Origin: Akkermansia sp. | Lineage (GTDB): Bacteria > Verrucomicrobiota > Verrucomicrobiia > Verrucomicrobiales > Akkermansiaceae | DNA: 35,546 nucleotides | Direction of reading: 5' to 3' | NCBI GenBank assembly: GCA_017504805.1 | Contig: JAFVQN010000158.1 | Location: 1 to 35,546, forward strand | Shown: positions 8,930-17,524 of the stretch, one piece after another | How positions within the stretch are numbered: the first letter of the stretch is position 1 | Layout of the letters: the number at the start of each line of letters is the position of its first letter | Translations under genes and position numbers: made by a program | Notes under the pieces: generated by a model | The model's input: only the letters and a program-made list of their open reading frames with translations | Database searches by the model: none | What the model was told of the DNA's origin: nothing

Positions 8930-9484
8930 TCAGGGCTTCACCACGGAAGCCAGCACCACGGTACCGTTGAACGGAGTGGTCACATTGGCGGGAAGCTCCA
9001 CCTGGGCAAGACGGAGGGATTCCTTGAGCTGCACGCCGGAAATATCGGCGGTGATGCAGCAGGGGATGTCCTTCACAGCGCACTTCACAGGCATCTCGTG
9101 CACAATCTGGTGCACCACGCCACCCATGGCAGCACCCACCGGGGTACCCACAAGCTTGACCTGCACGCGGGTCTTCACCACGGTGTCAGCGGTCACAGCG
9201 CAGAAATCGATGTGGGTGGTGTTGTCGGTCAGGAAGTTACGCTGCACGTCCTTAACCAGGGTCAGGATGGACTGGCCGTCCAGGTCGAGGTTCACGAGGA
9301 TGGAATCCGTATCCACAGAGGCGAGCAGGGCGCGCACGTCAGAAACCTTGATCTGCACGTTGATGTTCTCAGCCACAGCGGGGCCGTACACCACGCCGGG
9401 AAGGTAACCCTGAGCGCGCAGAGCGTTCAGCTTGCCGGTACCGATGGCCTCACGCTTGGTGGCCTTAAGGGAGTATGTCGTCAT
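8930..9484 (-). CDS. rplY: Large-subunit ribosomal protein bL25 (CTC/TL5 family)
   Basis: 184 residues. The N-terminal 5S rRNA-binding domain (about 1-92) shows KREAIGTGKLNALRAQGYLP and VVYG, then KDVQRN and THIDF. A second beta domain (about 93-184) makes it the long CTC/TL5 form rather than the short E. coli form. It binds 5S rRNA in the central protuberance of the 50S subunit. There is no Shine-Dalgarno sequence before the ATG at 9484. A possible promoter lies at 9604-9631, giving a structured leader of roughly 110 bases. The gene is monocistronic, with a clear terminator after it. Confidence 0.9.
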   Translation of the reverse strand: MTTYSLKATKREAIGTGKLNALRAQGYLPGVVYGPAVAENINVQIKVSDVRALLASVDTDSILVNLDLDGQSILTLVKDVQRNFLTDNTTHIDFCAVTADTVVKTRVQVKLVGTPVGAAMGGVVHQIVHEMPVKCAVKDIPCCITADISGVQLKESLRLAQVELPANVTTPFNGTVVLASVVKP

Positions 9485-9531
9485 CGTTATGATTTTCTAT
9501 ACGTTGAAATTGAGTTTTGTTTGGAGTTCTG

Positions 9532-9603
9532 CCGACGTCGGTGCGCCTGTGTCACCCGCCGGGTGGGTCTCACCCATGCCAGCGAAAGCATGGGCGGACG
9601 CCC
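9532..9603 (-). promoter_or_regulatory. Structured leader region upstream of rplY
   Basis: Several inverted repeats lie in the predicted 5' leader. GGGC/GCCC is at 9592-9603. CCCATGC with GCATGGG is at 9573-9579 and 9588-9594; it shares 9592-9594 with the first hairpin, so the two exclude each other. ACCC/GGGT spans 9554-9564, and a CCGACGTCGG palindrome sits at 9532-9541. No known riboswitch consensus was recognised. A ribosomal-protein leader is one reading, but untested. Confidence 0.35.
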
Positions 9604-9631
9604 AGAATACGCTTTATTTCAGAAAAGTCAA
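9604..9631 (-). promoter_or_regulatory. Candidate rplY promoter
   Basis: On the minus strand, TTGACT (plus-strand positions 9626-9631), a 16-base spacer and TATTCT (9604-9609). Transcription would start near 9597 and leave a leader of about 113 bases to the ATG at 9484. Confidence 0.4.
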
Positions 9632-9662
9632 GCGAAATTCAGCTATTCAAGTCAGTTTTTGC

Positions 9663-9691
9663 TTGAAAAAGCGAGCTTTACCACCTAGTAT
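9663..9691 (+). promoter_or_regulatory. Promoter for the small lipoprotein pair
   Basis: TTGAAA (9663-9668), a 17-base spacer and TAGTAT (9686-9691), then eight bases to the ATG at 9700. This is the leaderless geometry seen repeatedly in the window. Confidence 0.6.
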
Positions 9692-9699
9692 GGACACGT

Positions 9700-9873
9700 A
9701 TGCGGAAAATAGTTCTTCCAACAGTTATCAGCCTGGTAATATGCAACGCATGCAGCCAGTTTTCTCAACAGGTGGTTGGTCCCATGCCGCCCCCATCGCC
9801 CGAAACATACCGCCAGCCCCTGCCCCCCGTTCTGGAAGAGTACTACACCCTGCCCCGTCCGCTCAACGATTAA
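9700..9873 (+). CDS. Small proline-rich lipoprotein
   Basis: 57 residues, not recognised as a known family. It starts MRKIVLPTVISLVICNACSQ: a basic start, a hydrophobic core and a cysteine near residues 15-18 that could be lipidated. The lipobox is imperfect, since CNAC has Cys rather than Leu at -3. The mature part is proline-rich (PMPPPSPETYRQPLPP) and ends in PRPLND. A well-placed promoter eight bases upstream and a second lipoprotein gene 14 bases downstream support it as a real gene. Confidence 0.6.
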   Translation: MRKIVLPTVISLVICNACSQFSQQVVGPMPPPSPETYRQPLPPVLEEYYTLPRPLND

Positions 9874-9887
9874 CTGACCATCTGTCT

Positions 9888-9992
9888 ATGCGCTATCTGC
9901 TTGCTGTCACCATTGTTGTTTTAACCGTATCTGGTTGCCAGTCCATACCGCCAGGTACTCAGGAAGTCCCTGTGCTCGAGGTGAGCCACTGA
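9888..9992 (+). CDS. Very small lipoprotein (entericidin-like size)
   Basis: 34 residues: MRYLLAVTIVVLTVSGCQS and then a short polar tail rich in proline and valine. VSGC is a good lipobox, with Cys17 the likely lipidated residue, leaving a mature peptide of only about 18 residues. Size and layout resemble entericidin-type peptides, but I see no sequence match that would justify that name. It is probably cotranscribed with the lipoprotein gene ending at 9873. Confidence 0.55.
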   Translation: MRYLLAVTIVVLTVSGCQSIPPGTQEVPVLEVSH

Positions 9993-10111
9993 GTGCCTGT
10001 GTGTACTCGTGTCCCGAAGCTTGAAGGGAAAGGCGTGTTATCTAACCATGATGAGTGCGCAGAATAGAAAAAAAACGCGCGTGGCCAGTGTGACAGCCGG
10101 AGTGATTTTCA

Positions 10112-10140
10112 TTGACAAACGCTGGGAAGCCGCGTAGAAT
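10112..10140 (+). promoter_or_regulatory. Strong promoter for the yggL-like gene
   Basis: Perfect TTGACA (10112-10117), a 17-base spacer and TAGAAT (10135-10140), then nine bases to the ATG at 10150. The predicted start lies within about three bases of the ATG. Confidence 0.75.
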
Positions 10141-10149
10141 CGACGCACC

Positions 10150-10476
10150 ATGAAGAAGCGACTCCGCAAGAAATACCGCGTTGGTGAGTTCAAGGAACTC
10201 TGCTTTGAATTTTCCTTTGACTACAAAGGCGATGTAGCCGCGCCCGAGTGCGAGCAGTTCCTGCACGCCTTTGTCGAGGAATGCATTGAGGCCAACGGCC
10301 TTGATTGCGAAGGCAACATCACGGACGACAGCTGCAACATCATCGCCAAGGCCGTGGATCCCACCCAGACCAGCGAAGCCCAGCGAGCCGCTGTGAAGAA
10401 CTGGCTGGAAGCCCGCAGCGATGTGGAGCTCAAATCCTTCGGCGAGCTGCAGGATGCCTGGTACGCCAGCTGCTGA
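10150..10476 (+). CDS. yggL: YggL family (DUF469) 50S ribosome-binding protein
   Basis: 108 residues, close to the E. coli YggL length. The MKKRLRKKYRVGEFKELCFEF start matches the basic RRLRKK...EFQELGF signature of the family. The middle contains the VEECIEANGL segment (E. coli: NEVIEPNKL), and the end has VKNWLEARSDVELKSFGELQDAW (here described by its WLEAR and LQDAW ends), again like YggL. YggL is reported to bind the 50S subunit; its exact role is unclear. The gene has a near-perfect promoter with almost no 5' leader. A hairpin follows the stop. Confidence 0.8.
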   Translation: MKKRLRKKYRVGEFKELCFEFSFDYKGDVAAPECEQFLHAFVEECIEANGLDCEGNITDDSCNIIAKAVDPTQTSEAQRAAVKNWLEARSDVELKSFGELQDAWYASC

Positions 10477-10503
10477 TTGCCCCGTCATTTCCAGATAAGC
10501 CCC

Positions 10504-10526
10504 GGCAGACGGCCTTGTAGTCTGCC
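10504..10526 (+). terminator. Hairpin after the yggL-like gene
   Basis: GGCAGAC (10504-10510) pairs perfectly with GTCTGCC (10520-10526) across nine bases, followed by ATCTTCCC. The T-run is weak. It overlaps the region where a -35 box of the next gene would lie, so it could serve both as a terminator and as a regulatory site. Confidence 0.4.
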
Positions 10527-10534
10527 ATCTTCCC

Positions 10535-10540
10535 TATAAG
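10535..10540 (+). promoter_or_regulatory. -10 box of the citrate synthase gene
   Basis: TATAAG at 10535-10540, then seven bases to the ATG at 10548. The -35 is poor; TTGTAG at 10515-10520 is only 14 bases away. The position fits the leaderless pattern of the window. Confidence 0.5.
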
Positions 10541-10547
10541 ACACAAG

Positions 10548-11696
10548 ATGAACGAGTACGAGCCCAAGCAGAAGAAGGAAGTTATATACGCAAAAGGTCT
10601 CAAGGGCGTGATAGCAACCGAGACCGGTCTGAGTGACGTGCGCGGTGAGGAGGGTCGCCTCCTGTACTGCGGATACGAGATTGAAGACCTTGTGGACCTT
10701 TGCAGTTTCACTGAAATCATCTACCTGCTCCTCAATAAGCGACTTCCCAACCGCGAGGAGCTGGAAGGTTTGCAGCAGCGTCTGCGCAACGACCGCGAAC
10801 TGCCCCAGCCGATTCTCGACTTCTTCAAGACGGCCACCAAGACCGCCCGCCCGATGAGCGCCCTGCGCACCGCCGTTTCCATGCTCGGCATGTACGACGA
10901 CCGCACCAAGGACCCCAGCCAGATGAAGGAAATCGGGCTGTCGCTCATTGCCAAGCTGCCAGTCATGGCGGCCTACTACTATCGCATCTGCCAGGGGCTG
11001 GATCTCCCGCCCATCCGCAGCGACCTGGGCGAGGCCGAGCACTTCCTGTGGCTGCTGAAGGGAACCGAGCCCGACCCGGCAGAGGCCCATATTCTGGATG
11101 TGGCCTACATTCTGCACGCAGACCATGGCATGAATGCCTCCACCTTCTCGGCCCGCGTGACGGCCTCCACGCTGTCCGACATGTACTCCGCCATCACCTC
11201 CGCGATCGGCTCTCTGAAAGGCCCGCTGCATGGCGGCGCCAATGAGGCAGTCATCGAAATGCTCAAGGAAATCGGCGAGGAAGAGAACGTGGAGGAATAC
11301 ATCAACCGCAAGCTTGCCAACAAGGAAAAGATTTTCGGCATCGGTCACCGCGTGTACCGCACGCTGGATCCGCGCGCACCGCTCCTGCGCCGCATCGCCA
11401 TCCGCCTCACCCAGACAATCGGTGAGCCTAAGTGGATTCGCATGAGCGACCGCATCGCCAAGATTATGCGTGCCCGCAAGAATCTGAACGCCAACGTGGA
11501 CTTCTACTCTGCCACAGTGTACTACAGTCTGGGCATACCGACCCGTATGTTCACCACCCTCTTTGCCATTGCGCGCTGCGCCGGCTGGGTGGCTCAGATT
11601 CTGGAGCAGCTGGAGGACAACACCCTCTACCGCCCGCTGGCTGCCTACAAGGGACCGGATGACCCGCTTCTGGTTCCCATGCTCGACATGCGCTGA
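10548..11696 (+). CDS. gltA: Citrate synthase
   Basis: 382 residues, the size of the short dimeric type. It condenses acetyl-CoA and oxaloacetate at the entry to the TCA cycle. The catalytic triad is readable: His228 in GPLHGGAN, His267 in GIGHRVY and Asp318 in NVDFYSA. TLDPRAP follows the second histidine, and LHADHGMNAS is at 189-198. A 2-methylcitrate synthase would look similar, but no prp neighbours are present, so citrate synthase is preferred. The gene stands alone between the yggL-like gene and a convergent secreted-protein gene, with a hairpin just after the stop. Confidence 0.9.
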   Translation: MNEYEPKQKKEVIYAKGLKGVIATETGLSDVRGEEGRLLYCGYEIEDLVDLCSFTEIIYLLLNKRLPNREELEGLQQRLRNDRELPQPILDFFKTATKTARPMSALRTAVSMLGMYDDRTKDPSQMKEIGLSLIAKLPVMAAYYYRICQGLDLPPIRSDLGEAEHFLWLLKGTEPDPAEAHILDVAYILHADHGMNASTFSARVTASTLSDMYSAITSAIGSLKGPLHGGANEAVIEMLKEIGEEENVEEYINRKLANKEKIFGIGHRVYRTLDPRAPLLRRIAIRLTQTIGEPKWIRMSDRIAKIMRARKNLNANVDFYSATVYYSLGIPTRMFTTLFAIARCAGWVAQILEQLEDNTLYRPLAAYKGPDDPLLVPMLDMR

Positions 11697-11704
11697 TAAA
11701 TTAC

Positions 11705-11734
11705 AAGCCCCGCTTCTACAGGAACGCGGGGCTT
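11705..11734. terminator. Hairpin between citrate synthase and the convergent gene
   Basis: AAGCCCCGC (11705-11713) pairs with GCGGGGCTT (11726-11734). It lies nine bases after the citrate synthase stop and 22 before the stop of the convergent gene. T-runs are modest on both sides. Confidence 0.6.
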
Positions 11735-11755
11735 ATCCATTCTGGCAGACGGCGC

Positions 11756-12892
11756 CTATTCCACTATGTCGGTATCCGGCACAGTCTCTGGCTCCGCATA
11801 TTGCAGATGCGGAGCCAGAATAAAGGCAAGATACTGCTCATGAGTAGCATAGAGAGGGAAGCGCAACAGCTGGGCTTCTGCTGAAACATCTGCATGAGCC
11901 AGAGCCCCCTCAGACGCCAGCCATCCCGGGTCATGAGCCGCCACTACGGCCTCAACGTAGGCATTCCAGGCGGTTTCAGCCTCCAGGAACAGTTTTCTGA
12001 CGTACTCCTGCACGGCATTATAATGAGAAAGCTCCACGACCCCGGGCAGTGGCACACCGGAAACCAGCAGGCTGCCGCGTTCGCTCCCGAAGCAAAGCTC
12101 AATCTGCCGGACACAGAGGGACAGGTAGTCCTTCCAGAGAGCAGAGGCACGCCCCGCGGCAGCAGAGCGGGCCGCCTCTGTATGAGCACTCTCATGGGCC
12201 AGCTCATGCACCATCAGCGGAGCCTCCGGGGCGTTCAGCACTTCAGGTGCAACATCATCTCCCGCGTGCAAATCCACGGTTCCTTCCTCCTCTTCCTCAC
12301 TGCGGTCGGAATGGGGGGGCTCCTCCGTTTCCTCCTCGTCCTCCGCCTCCTCCAGTCCCCAGGGAACAGCATAGATGACAGACAGGAAATCCTGGCGGTA
12401 CTCACGCTGCAACTCATTACGGAAATGATGCGCACAGTCAGCCGCAGTATCAGCATCCAGCATACAGGCGGCCAGGCCCAATTGAGCCAACGCAAAGCGC
12501 ATCTGCGCCACATAGGCATTCTGAGCGGCATCCACCGCGGCGTGCGCCGCTGCATGAATTGCCTGCTTCTCACCCTCCTCAGCCTCGGCGGACTGTTTCC
12601 AGAGATTCAGCACAGCATCAAGCTCGGTGCGGAGATTATCCCAGAATAACCGTTCCTCGGCGGACATACCGGTATAGCCCAGCCGGGCCTTTTCCAAGCG
12701 GCGTTTACATGCATTCCGCTCAGCAGCCACAGCCCTGCGTTCTGCATCATCGGCCGCAGACTGCGCCCGGGCATCCAGGTATGAGTTAAACTCAGCCAGC
12801 CGGTCGGCATAAAAATGCCCCACAGCATCCTCCTGAGCCATAGCCAGCGAAGTCATGACTGTAAGCAAAGCTGAAAGGGAGCATAAGCGCAT
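11756..12892 (-). CDS. Secreted protein of unknown function with an acidic linker and HELAH motif
   Basis: 378 residues, no family recognised. A signal peptide (MRLCSLSALLTVMTSLAMAQ, cut near 20) leads into an alanine-rich, probably helical region (about 25-170). A strongly acidic linker follows (181-204, mostly Glu and Asp), then a second helical domain. HELAHESAH at 229-237 contains an HExxH pattern, which could be a zinc site. No clear third ligand motif was found, so protease function is only a possibility. I place the start at the ATG 12892 rather than the GTG 12898: a promoter with TAGACT six bases before this ATG fits, and the signal peptide is intact. It is divergent from clpP. Confidence 0.7.
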   Translation of the reverse strand: MRLCSLSALLTVMTSLAMAQEDAVGHFYADRLAEFNSYLDARAQSAADDAERRAVAAERNACKRRLEKARLGYTGMSAEERLFWDNLRTELDAVLNLWKQSAEAEEGEKQAIHAAAHAAVDAAQNAYVAQMRFALAQLGLAACMLDADTAADCAHHFRNELQREYRQDFLSVIYAVPWGLEEAEDEEETEEPPHSDRSEEEEEGTVDLHAGDDVAPEVLNAPEAPLMVHELAHESAHTEAARSAAAGRASALWKDYLSLCVRQIELCFGSERGSLLVSGVPLPGVVELSHYNAVQEYVRKLFLEAETAWNAYVEAVVAAHDPGWLASEGALAHADVSAEAQLLRFPLYATHEQYLAFILAPHLQYAEPETVPDTDIVE

Positions 12893-12898
12893 GAGCAC

Positions 12899-12926
12899 AG
12901 TCTACCACACAGCCCGGCCATAGCAA
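12899..12926 (-). promoter_or_regulatory. Promoter of the secreted-protein gene
   Basis: On the minus strand, TTGCTA (plus-strand positions 12921-12926), a 16-base spacer and TAGACT (12899-12904), then six bases to the ATG at 12892. This is again leaderless geometry and supports the chosen start. Confidence 0.65.
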
Positions 12927-12956
12927 GGAAAAAGCCCGCTATCCGGCGGAAACTGT

Positions 12957-12976
12957 GGCATACGCAGCAGTATGCC
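12957..12976. promoter_or_regulatory. Inverted repeat upstream of clpP
   Basis: GGCATAC and GTATGCC, perfect seven-base arms with a six-base gap (GCAGCA). It lies about 55 bases before the clpP start, between two divergent genes. It could be an operator or a hairpin. Confidence 0.35.
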
Positions 12977-13031
12977 CCACTTATCACTTTTCCGGGCTGA
13001 AGCGCTGTGTTAAAGTGAGGTCTGACACGTT

Positions 13032-13643
13032 ATGGACACCCCCAAGAACTACTACATACCTACCGTCATTGAAAAGACCAGCCAGGGCGAGCGAGCATAC
13101 GACATCTACTCCCGCCTGCTGCTTGACCGAGTTATCTTCATCGGCACGGAAATTGACGACACCGTGGCCAACTCGGTGATTGCCCAGCTACTGTTCCTGC
13201 AGATGACAGATCCGAAGAAGGATATTCATATCTACATCAACTCTCCCGGGGGGTCCGTAACAGCAGGGCTGGCCATCTACGACACGATGCAGTTCGTTTC
13301 CTGTGATATCAACACTTACTGTATCGGTATCGCCGCCAGCATGGCTTCCGTGCTTCTGGCCGCCGGCACCAAGGGCAAGCGCTTCTGCCTGCCGAACTCG
13401 CATGTGATGATTCACCAGGTACGAGGCGGCGCACAGGGAACGGCAGCAGATGTGGAGCGCACCATCAAATTTATGTTCAGCCTGGACAAACGGCTCACCG
13501 GCATCCTCTCCCAGCACACCGGCAAAGATTTTGACACAGTGAAGCAGGATCAGGACCGCGATAATTACATGACCGCCGAGGAATCCCTGGCCTACGGTCT
13601 GGTTGACCGTATTCTGGAGCATACCCCGGCTCAGAAGAAGTAA
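13032..13643 (+). CDS. clpP: ATP-dependent Clp protease proteolytic subunit
   Basis: 203 residues, typical ClpP length. The serine peptidase triad is visible: Ser103 in GIAASMAS, His128 in MIHQV, and the Asp in the [11 protein letters not shown] segment. [14 protein letters not shown] (71-84) is the conserved oxyanion/handle region. It forms the double-heptamer chamber fed by ClpX, whose gene lies 15 bases downstream. A GTGAGG stretch at 13015-13020 is a possible ribosome binding site, though 11 bases from the ATG. It heads a tightly packed run of genes reaching 19428. Confidence 0.95.
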   Translation: MDTPKNYYIPTVIEKTSQGERAYDIYSRLLLDRVIFIGTEIDDTVANSVIAQLLFLQMTDPKKDIHIYINSPGGSVTAGLAIYDTMQFVSCDINTYCIGIAASMASVLLAAGTKGKRFCLPNSHVMIHQVRGGAQGTAADVERTIKFMFSLDKRLTGILSQHTGKDFDTVKQDQDRDNYMTAEESLAYGLVDRILEHTPAQKK

Positions 13644-13658
13644 CCCCCCTGCCCTCTC

Positions 13659-14987
<1,329 letters not shown>

Positions 14988-14989
14988 TC

Positions 14990-16039
14990 ATGCTGGTACT
15001 GGGAATCGAATCGAGTTGCGATGAAACCGCCGTGGCCCTCATAGAGGATACCGGCAGCGGTCAGCCGCAGCTGCTCAGCTCAGTCATCTCAACGCAGATT
15101 CCCCTGCACCGCATGTACGGCGGCGTGATCCCGGAGCTGGCCTCACGCAACCATTCCGCCAACCTGCCCGCCGTGCTGCAGGAAGCGCTGGAGAAAGCAG
15201 GCCGCAGCATCCACCAGGTGGATGTGTTTGCCAGCACCGCGGGGCCAGGTCTTGTAGCGGCGCTGCTGGTGGGCAACACCGCAGCCAAAGCGCTGGCGCT
15301 GGCAGCCCGCAGGCCATTTGTTGCCGTCAACCACCTGGAAGGGCACATGCTTTCCCCCTTCATCACGCACCCGGCTGGTCTGGTACCCCACCTGAGTCTT
15401 GTAGTAAGCGGCGGTCACAGCCTGCTCATTGATGTGAAAGGCCCAGGTGACTACACGCTGCTCGGGCGCTCCCGTGATGATGCTGCAGGAGAAGCCTTCG
15501 ACAAGGTGGCCAAGATGCTCGATTTACCCTACCCCGGGGGGCCGGAGATTGATAAACTGGCGGCAAAAGGTGACCCGGAGCGTTTCAAGCTGCCCCGTCC
15601 CATGATGCATGAGGACCACCTGGATTTTTCCTTCTCCGGGCTCAAGACTGCCGTGCTCTATACCTTGCCCAGACTGGTGAAAAGCGGCAACCCGCATGAC
15701 CTGGACGAGCAGACACTCTGCGACCTCTGCGCCGGCGTGCGGCAAGCCATCATCGACGTGCTCCTGCACAAGGCCATGAAAGCCCTGCGCAAAAGCCGCC
15801 ACAAGGTACTGGCAGTTTCCGGCGGCGTTTCATGCAACAGCGGGCTGCGCACCCAACTCCGCACCATGTGTGAGCGCCGCCGCATCGAACTCATTCTGCC
15901 GCCCAACAGTCTCACCACGGATAACGCCGCCATGATTGCCTTTGCCGGGCTTCTCCGCGCCCGAAGCGGTGATTTCTCACCGCTGGACACCCCTGTCGAC
16001 CCGAACCTCAAACTCGCAGGAGTACAGCTCCGCAAATAA
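14990..16039 (+). CDS. tsaD: tRNA N6-adenosine threonylcarbamoyltransferase TsaD
   Basis: 349 residues of the Kae1/YgjD family. It transfers the threonylcarbamoyl group to A37 of ANN-decoding tRNAs (t6A). Motifs are GIESSCDETAVA at the N-terminus, the metal-binding HLEGH, SGGHS, and GRSRDDAAGEAFDKVAKML, with a C-terminal ASKHA-fold block NSLTTDNAAMIA. The partner enzyme TsaC is also in this window, at 34197-35240. The gene is packed between clpX (two-base gap) and the next gene (two-base gap), so it should be on the clp transcript. Confidence 0.95.
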   Translation: MLVLGIESSCDETAVALIEDTGSGQPQLLSSVISTQIPLHRMYGGVIPELASRNHSANLPAVLQEALEKAGRSIHQVDVFASTAGPGLVAALLVGNTAAKALALAARRPFVAVNHLEGHMLSPFITHPAGLVPHLSLVVSGGHSLLIDVKGPGDYTLLGRSRDDAAGEAFDKVAKMLDLPYPGGPEIDKLAAKGDPERFKLPRPMMHEDHLDFSFSGLKTAVLYTLPRLVKSGNPHDLDEQTLCDLCAGVRQAIIDVLLHKAMKALRKSRHKVLAVSGGVSCNSGLRTQLRTMCERRRIELILPPNSLTTDNAAMIAFAGLLRARSGDFSPLDTPVDPNLKLAGVQLRK

Positions 16040-16041
16040 TC

Positions 16042-16929
16042 ATGGGACTACGAGAAAAACTTGACGAGATACTGCCGACACTTCTTCCGGAATGCGCAGA
16101 TCAGGCCATCAAAGGCAAAGAGTTGATTTCGCGTGTGCGTGCCGTGCTGGGCGATGCGTATTCCGACCACTCGCTGCGCTCCCAGTTCTCATTCATGGTG
16201 CTTGATGCATCATCCTGCCTGGCCCGTGTGGAAAATGGCCAGGGATACTATCTGCGCAGCGAGGCAGACTCCCCCAGCCTGCAGAATGTCTTTGGCGGCA
16301 GTGCAGATAGTGACACCACGCTGCACCGGGCCATGGCGCTGGCCGTCCGCCTGTACGACACCGCTGGCCAGGGGGTATTTGTCTACCCGGTAGATGGAGT
16401 GGAAAGCTGGGGGCACCCCGATTTGGTTGCTGTGCAGTGGCCGTCGGGCGCCTGGGATGCCGATGGGGCCTACATCATGGAAGGAGGAGAGGACGAACTT
16501 TCGTTCCGCGCAATCTGCGTGGGCTTTGCGGAGGATGAGGAGAACTGCCGGCAGGCTTTTTTCAGGGCTCTGGCCTGCGGTCAATGGGCTCAGGAATGTG
16601 AGCTTCTGCTACTGCCCGGCGCGCTCAACGAGGCAGAACTCACCGATCTGGCAGCGCGCTACGGTGTGGGTATCCGCTGTCTGGATGCAGACGAACCTGC
16701 ACTGGAAGCCATGCCCCGGGCTGACGAGATATTCCGGCTCAGTACGGATGATGCCCGCACCCTGCTGGCCAGTCTGCCACAGAGCACTCTGGCCCGCCCG
16801 CGCCACCGCGAACTTTCCACCCGGGCGGCTGCCGCCATGCCGGATACCGGAGTCGTGCTGCAGTGGGCACGCGGCTGTGCAGCACGCGGACGAGTCGAAG
16901 CCTTTGAACACCGTGTTGCAGTAAACTGA
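16042..16929 (+). CDS. Uncharacterised protein, possible HTH plus degenerate PD-(D/E)xK fold
   Basis: 295 residues, no family firmly recognised. Residues 1-75 look like a winged-helix domain (IKGKELISRVRAVL, then SDHSLRSQFSFMVLD). The middle (about 90-225) follows the layout of restriction-endonuclease-like folds: HPDLVAVQW, a strand ELSFRAICVGF, a helix RQAFFRALACGQWAQ, a strand ELLLLPG, and then LAARYGVGIRCLD. The E-x-K of an active nuclease is not seen where expected, so the site may be dead. This is inference from pattern alone. It sits in the clpP-clpX-tsaD run, two bases after tsaD and one base before the DUF3592-like gene. Confidence 0.6.
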   Translation: MGLREKLDEILPTLLPECADQAIKGKELISRVRAVLGDAYSDHSLRSQFSFMVLDASSCLARVENGQGYYLRSEADSPSLQNVFGGSADSDTTLHRAMALAVRLYDTAGQGVFVYPVDGVESWGHPDLVAVQWPSGAWDADGAYIMEGGEDELSFRAICVGFAEDEENCRQAFFRALACGQWAQECELLLLPGALNEAELTDLAARYGVGIRCLDADEPALEAMPRADEIFRLSTDDARTLLASLPQSTLARPRHRELSTRAAAAMPDTGVVLQWARGCAARGRVEAFEHRVAVN

Positions 16930-16930
16930 T

Positions 16931-17512
16931 ATGGTAAAATCATTTCTCAAACGCGTGGCCGGCACACGCGCTAACAGGTTGTTCCTGGTAGCCGGCATCC
17001 TGCTTACCTGTCTGGCGTTGTACAATCTGCTGCGCACCGCCATGTATGTGCATGAAGCAGTCGTTGTATCCGCCACTGTCACAGACGTACGCCAGAAACC
17101 GTTTGAATCCACAAGCGAAGCGCTCAGCCACGGCAACCTCGCTCTGGGCGGCACCACATCCTACCAGGCCATTGTTCGCTATACCGTGCCAAATGGTCTG
17201 GTCATCGAACGCATGATGACTGATGCAGATGACACTGATTACACCATCGGCCAGCAGGTGGCAGTCATCACCCCGGAGCTGGATCCAAGCCAGGCCCACG
17301 TCTATAAGTGGAAATTTGTCTGGGGATGGCACTGCATGCAGCTGAGCTGCGGTGTAAGCAGTCTTCTGCTCTGGTTGCTTCTGCGTGACCGCAAGGCGCC
17401 AGCCCCCCGGCTCCCGCAGACCAAGGGGAAAACAGCTGGCAGCAGAAATAAGAAGAGCGCTGCCTCTGCAGCCCCCCGCAAACGGAGTCCCCGCAAGAAA
17501 AAGCAAGCCTGA
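16931..17512 (+). CDS. DUF3592-like membrane protein
   Basis: 193 residues. A first membrane helix lies at about 17-37 (LFLVAGILLTCLALYNLL). A beta-rich extracytoplasmic domain follows, with VVVSATVTDVRQK, YQAIVRYTVPNGLVIER and GQQVAVITPELDPSQAHV, the DUF3592 pattern. A second helix lies at about 138-157, then a lysine- and arginine-rich tail (about 160-193) that should face the cytoplasm. The function of the family is unknown. It is separated by one base from the previous gene and 12 from the helicase gene. Confidence 0.65.
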   Translation: MVKSFLKRVAGTRANRLFLVAGILLTCLALYNLLRTAMYVHEAVVVSATVTDVRQKPFESTSEALSHGNLALGGTTSYQAIVRYTVPNGLVIERMMTDADDTDYTIGQQVAVITPELDPSQAHVYKWKFVWGWHCMQLSCGVSSLLLWLLLRDRKAPAPRLPQTKGKTAGSRNKKSAASAAPRKRSPRKKKQA

Positions 17513-17524
17513 TTCTTCACGGCC

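Noticed and set aside
9532-9603. Riboswitch
   Set aside because: The hairpins match no riboswitch consensus I know; kept only as a structured leader.
10048-10137. 29-codon frame before the yggL-like gene
   Set aside because: It contains the strong yggL promoter, has no good promoter or ribosome binding site of its own, and shows no recognisable signal.
10485-11348. 287-codon open frame on the minus strand
   Set aside because: It is antisense to citrate synthase, whose catalytic residues are all present.
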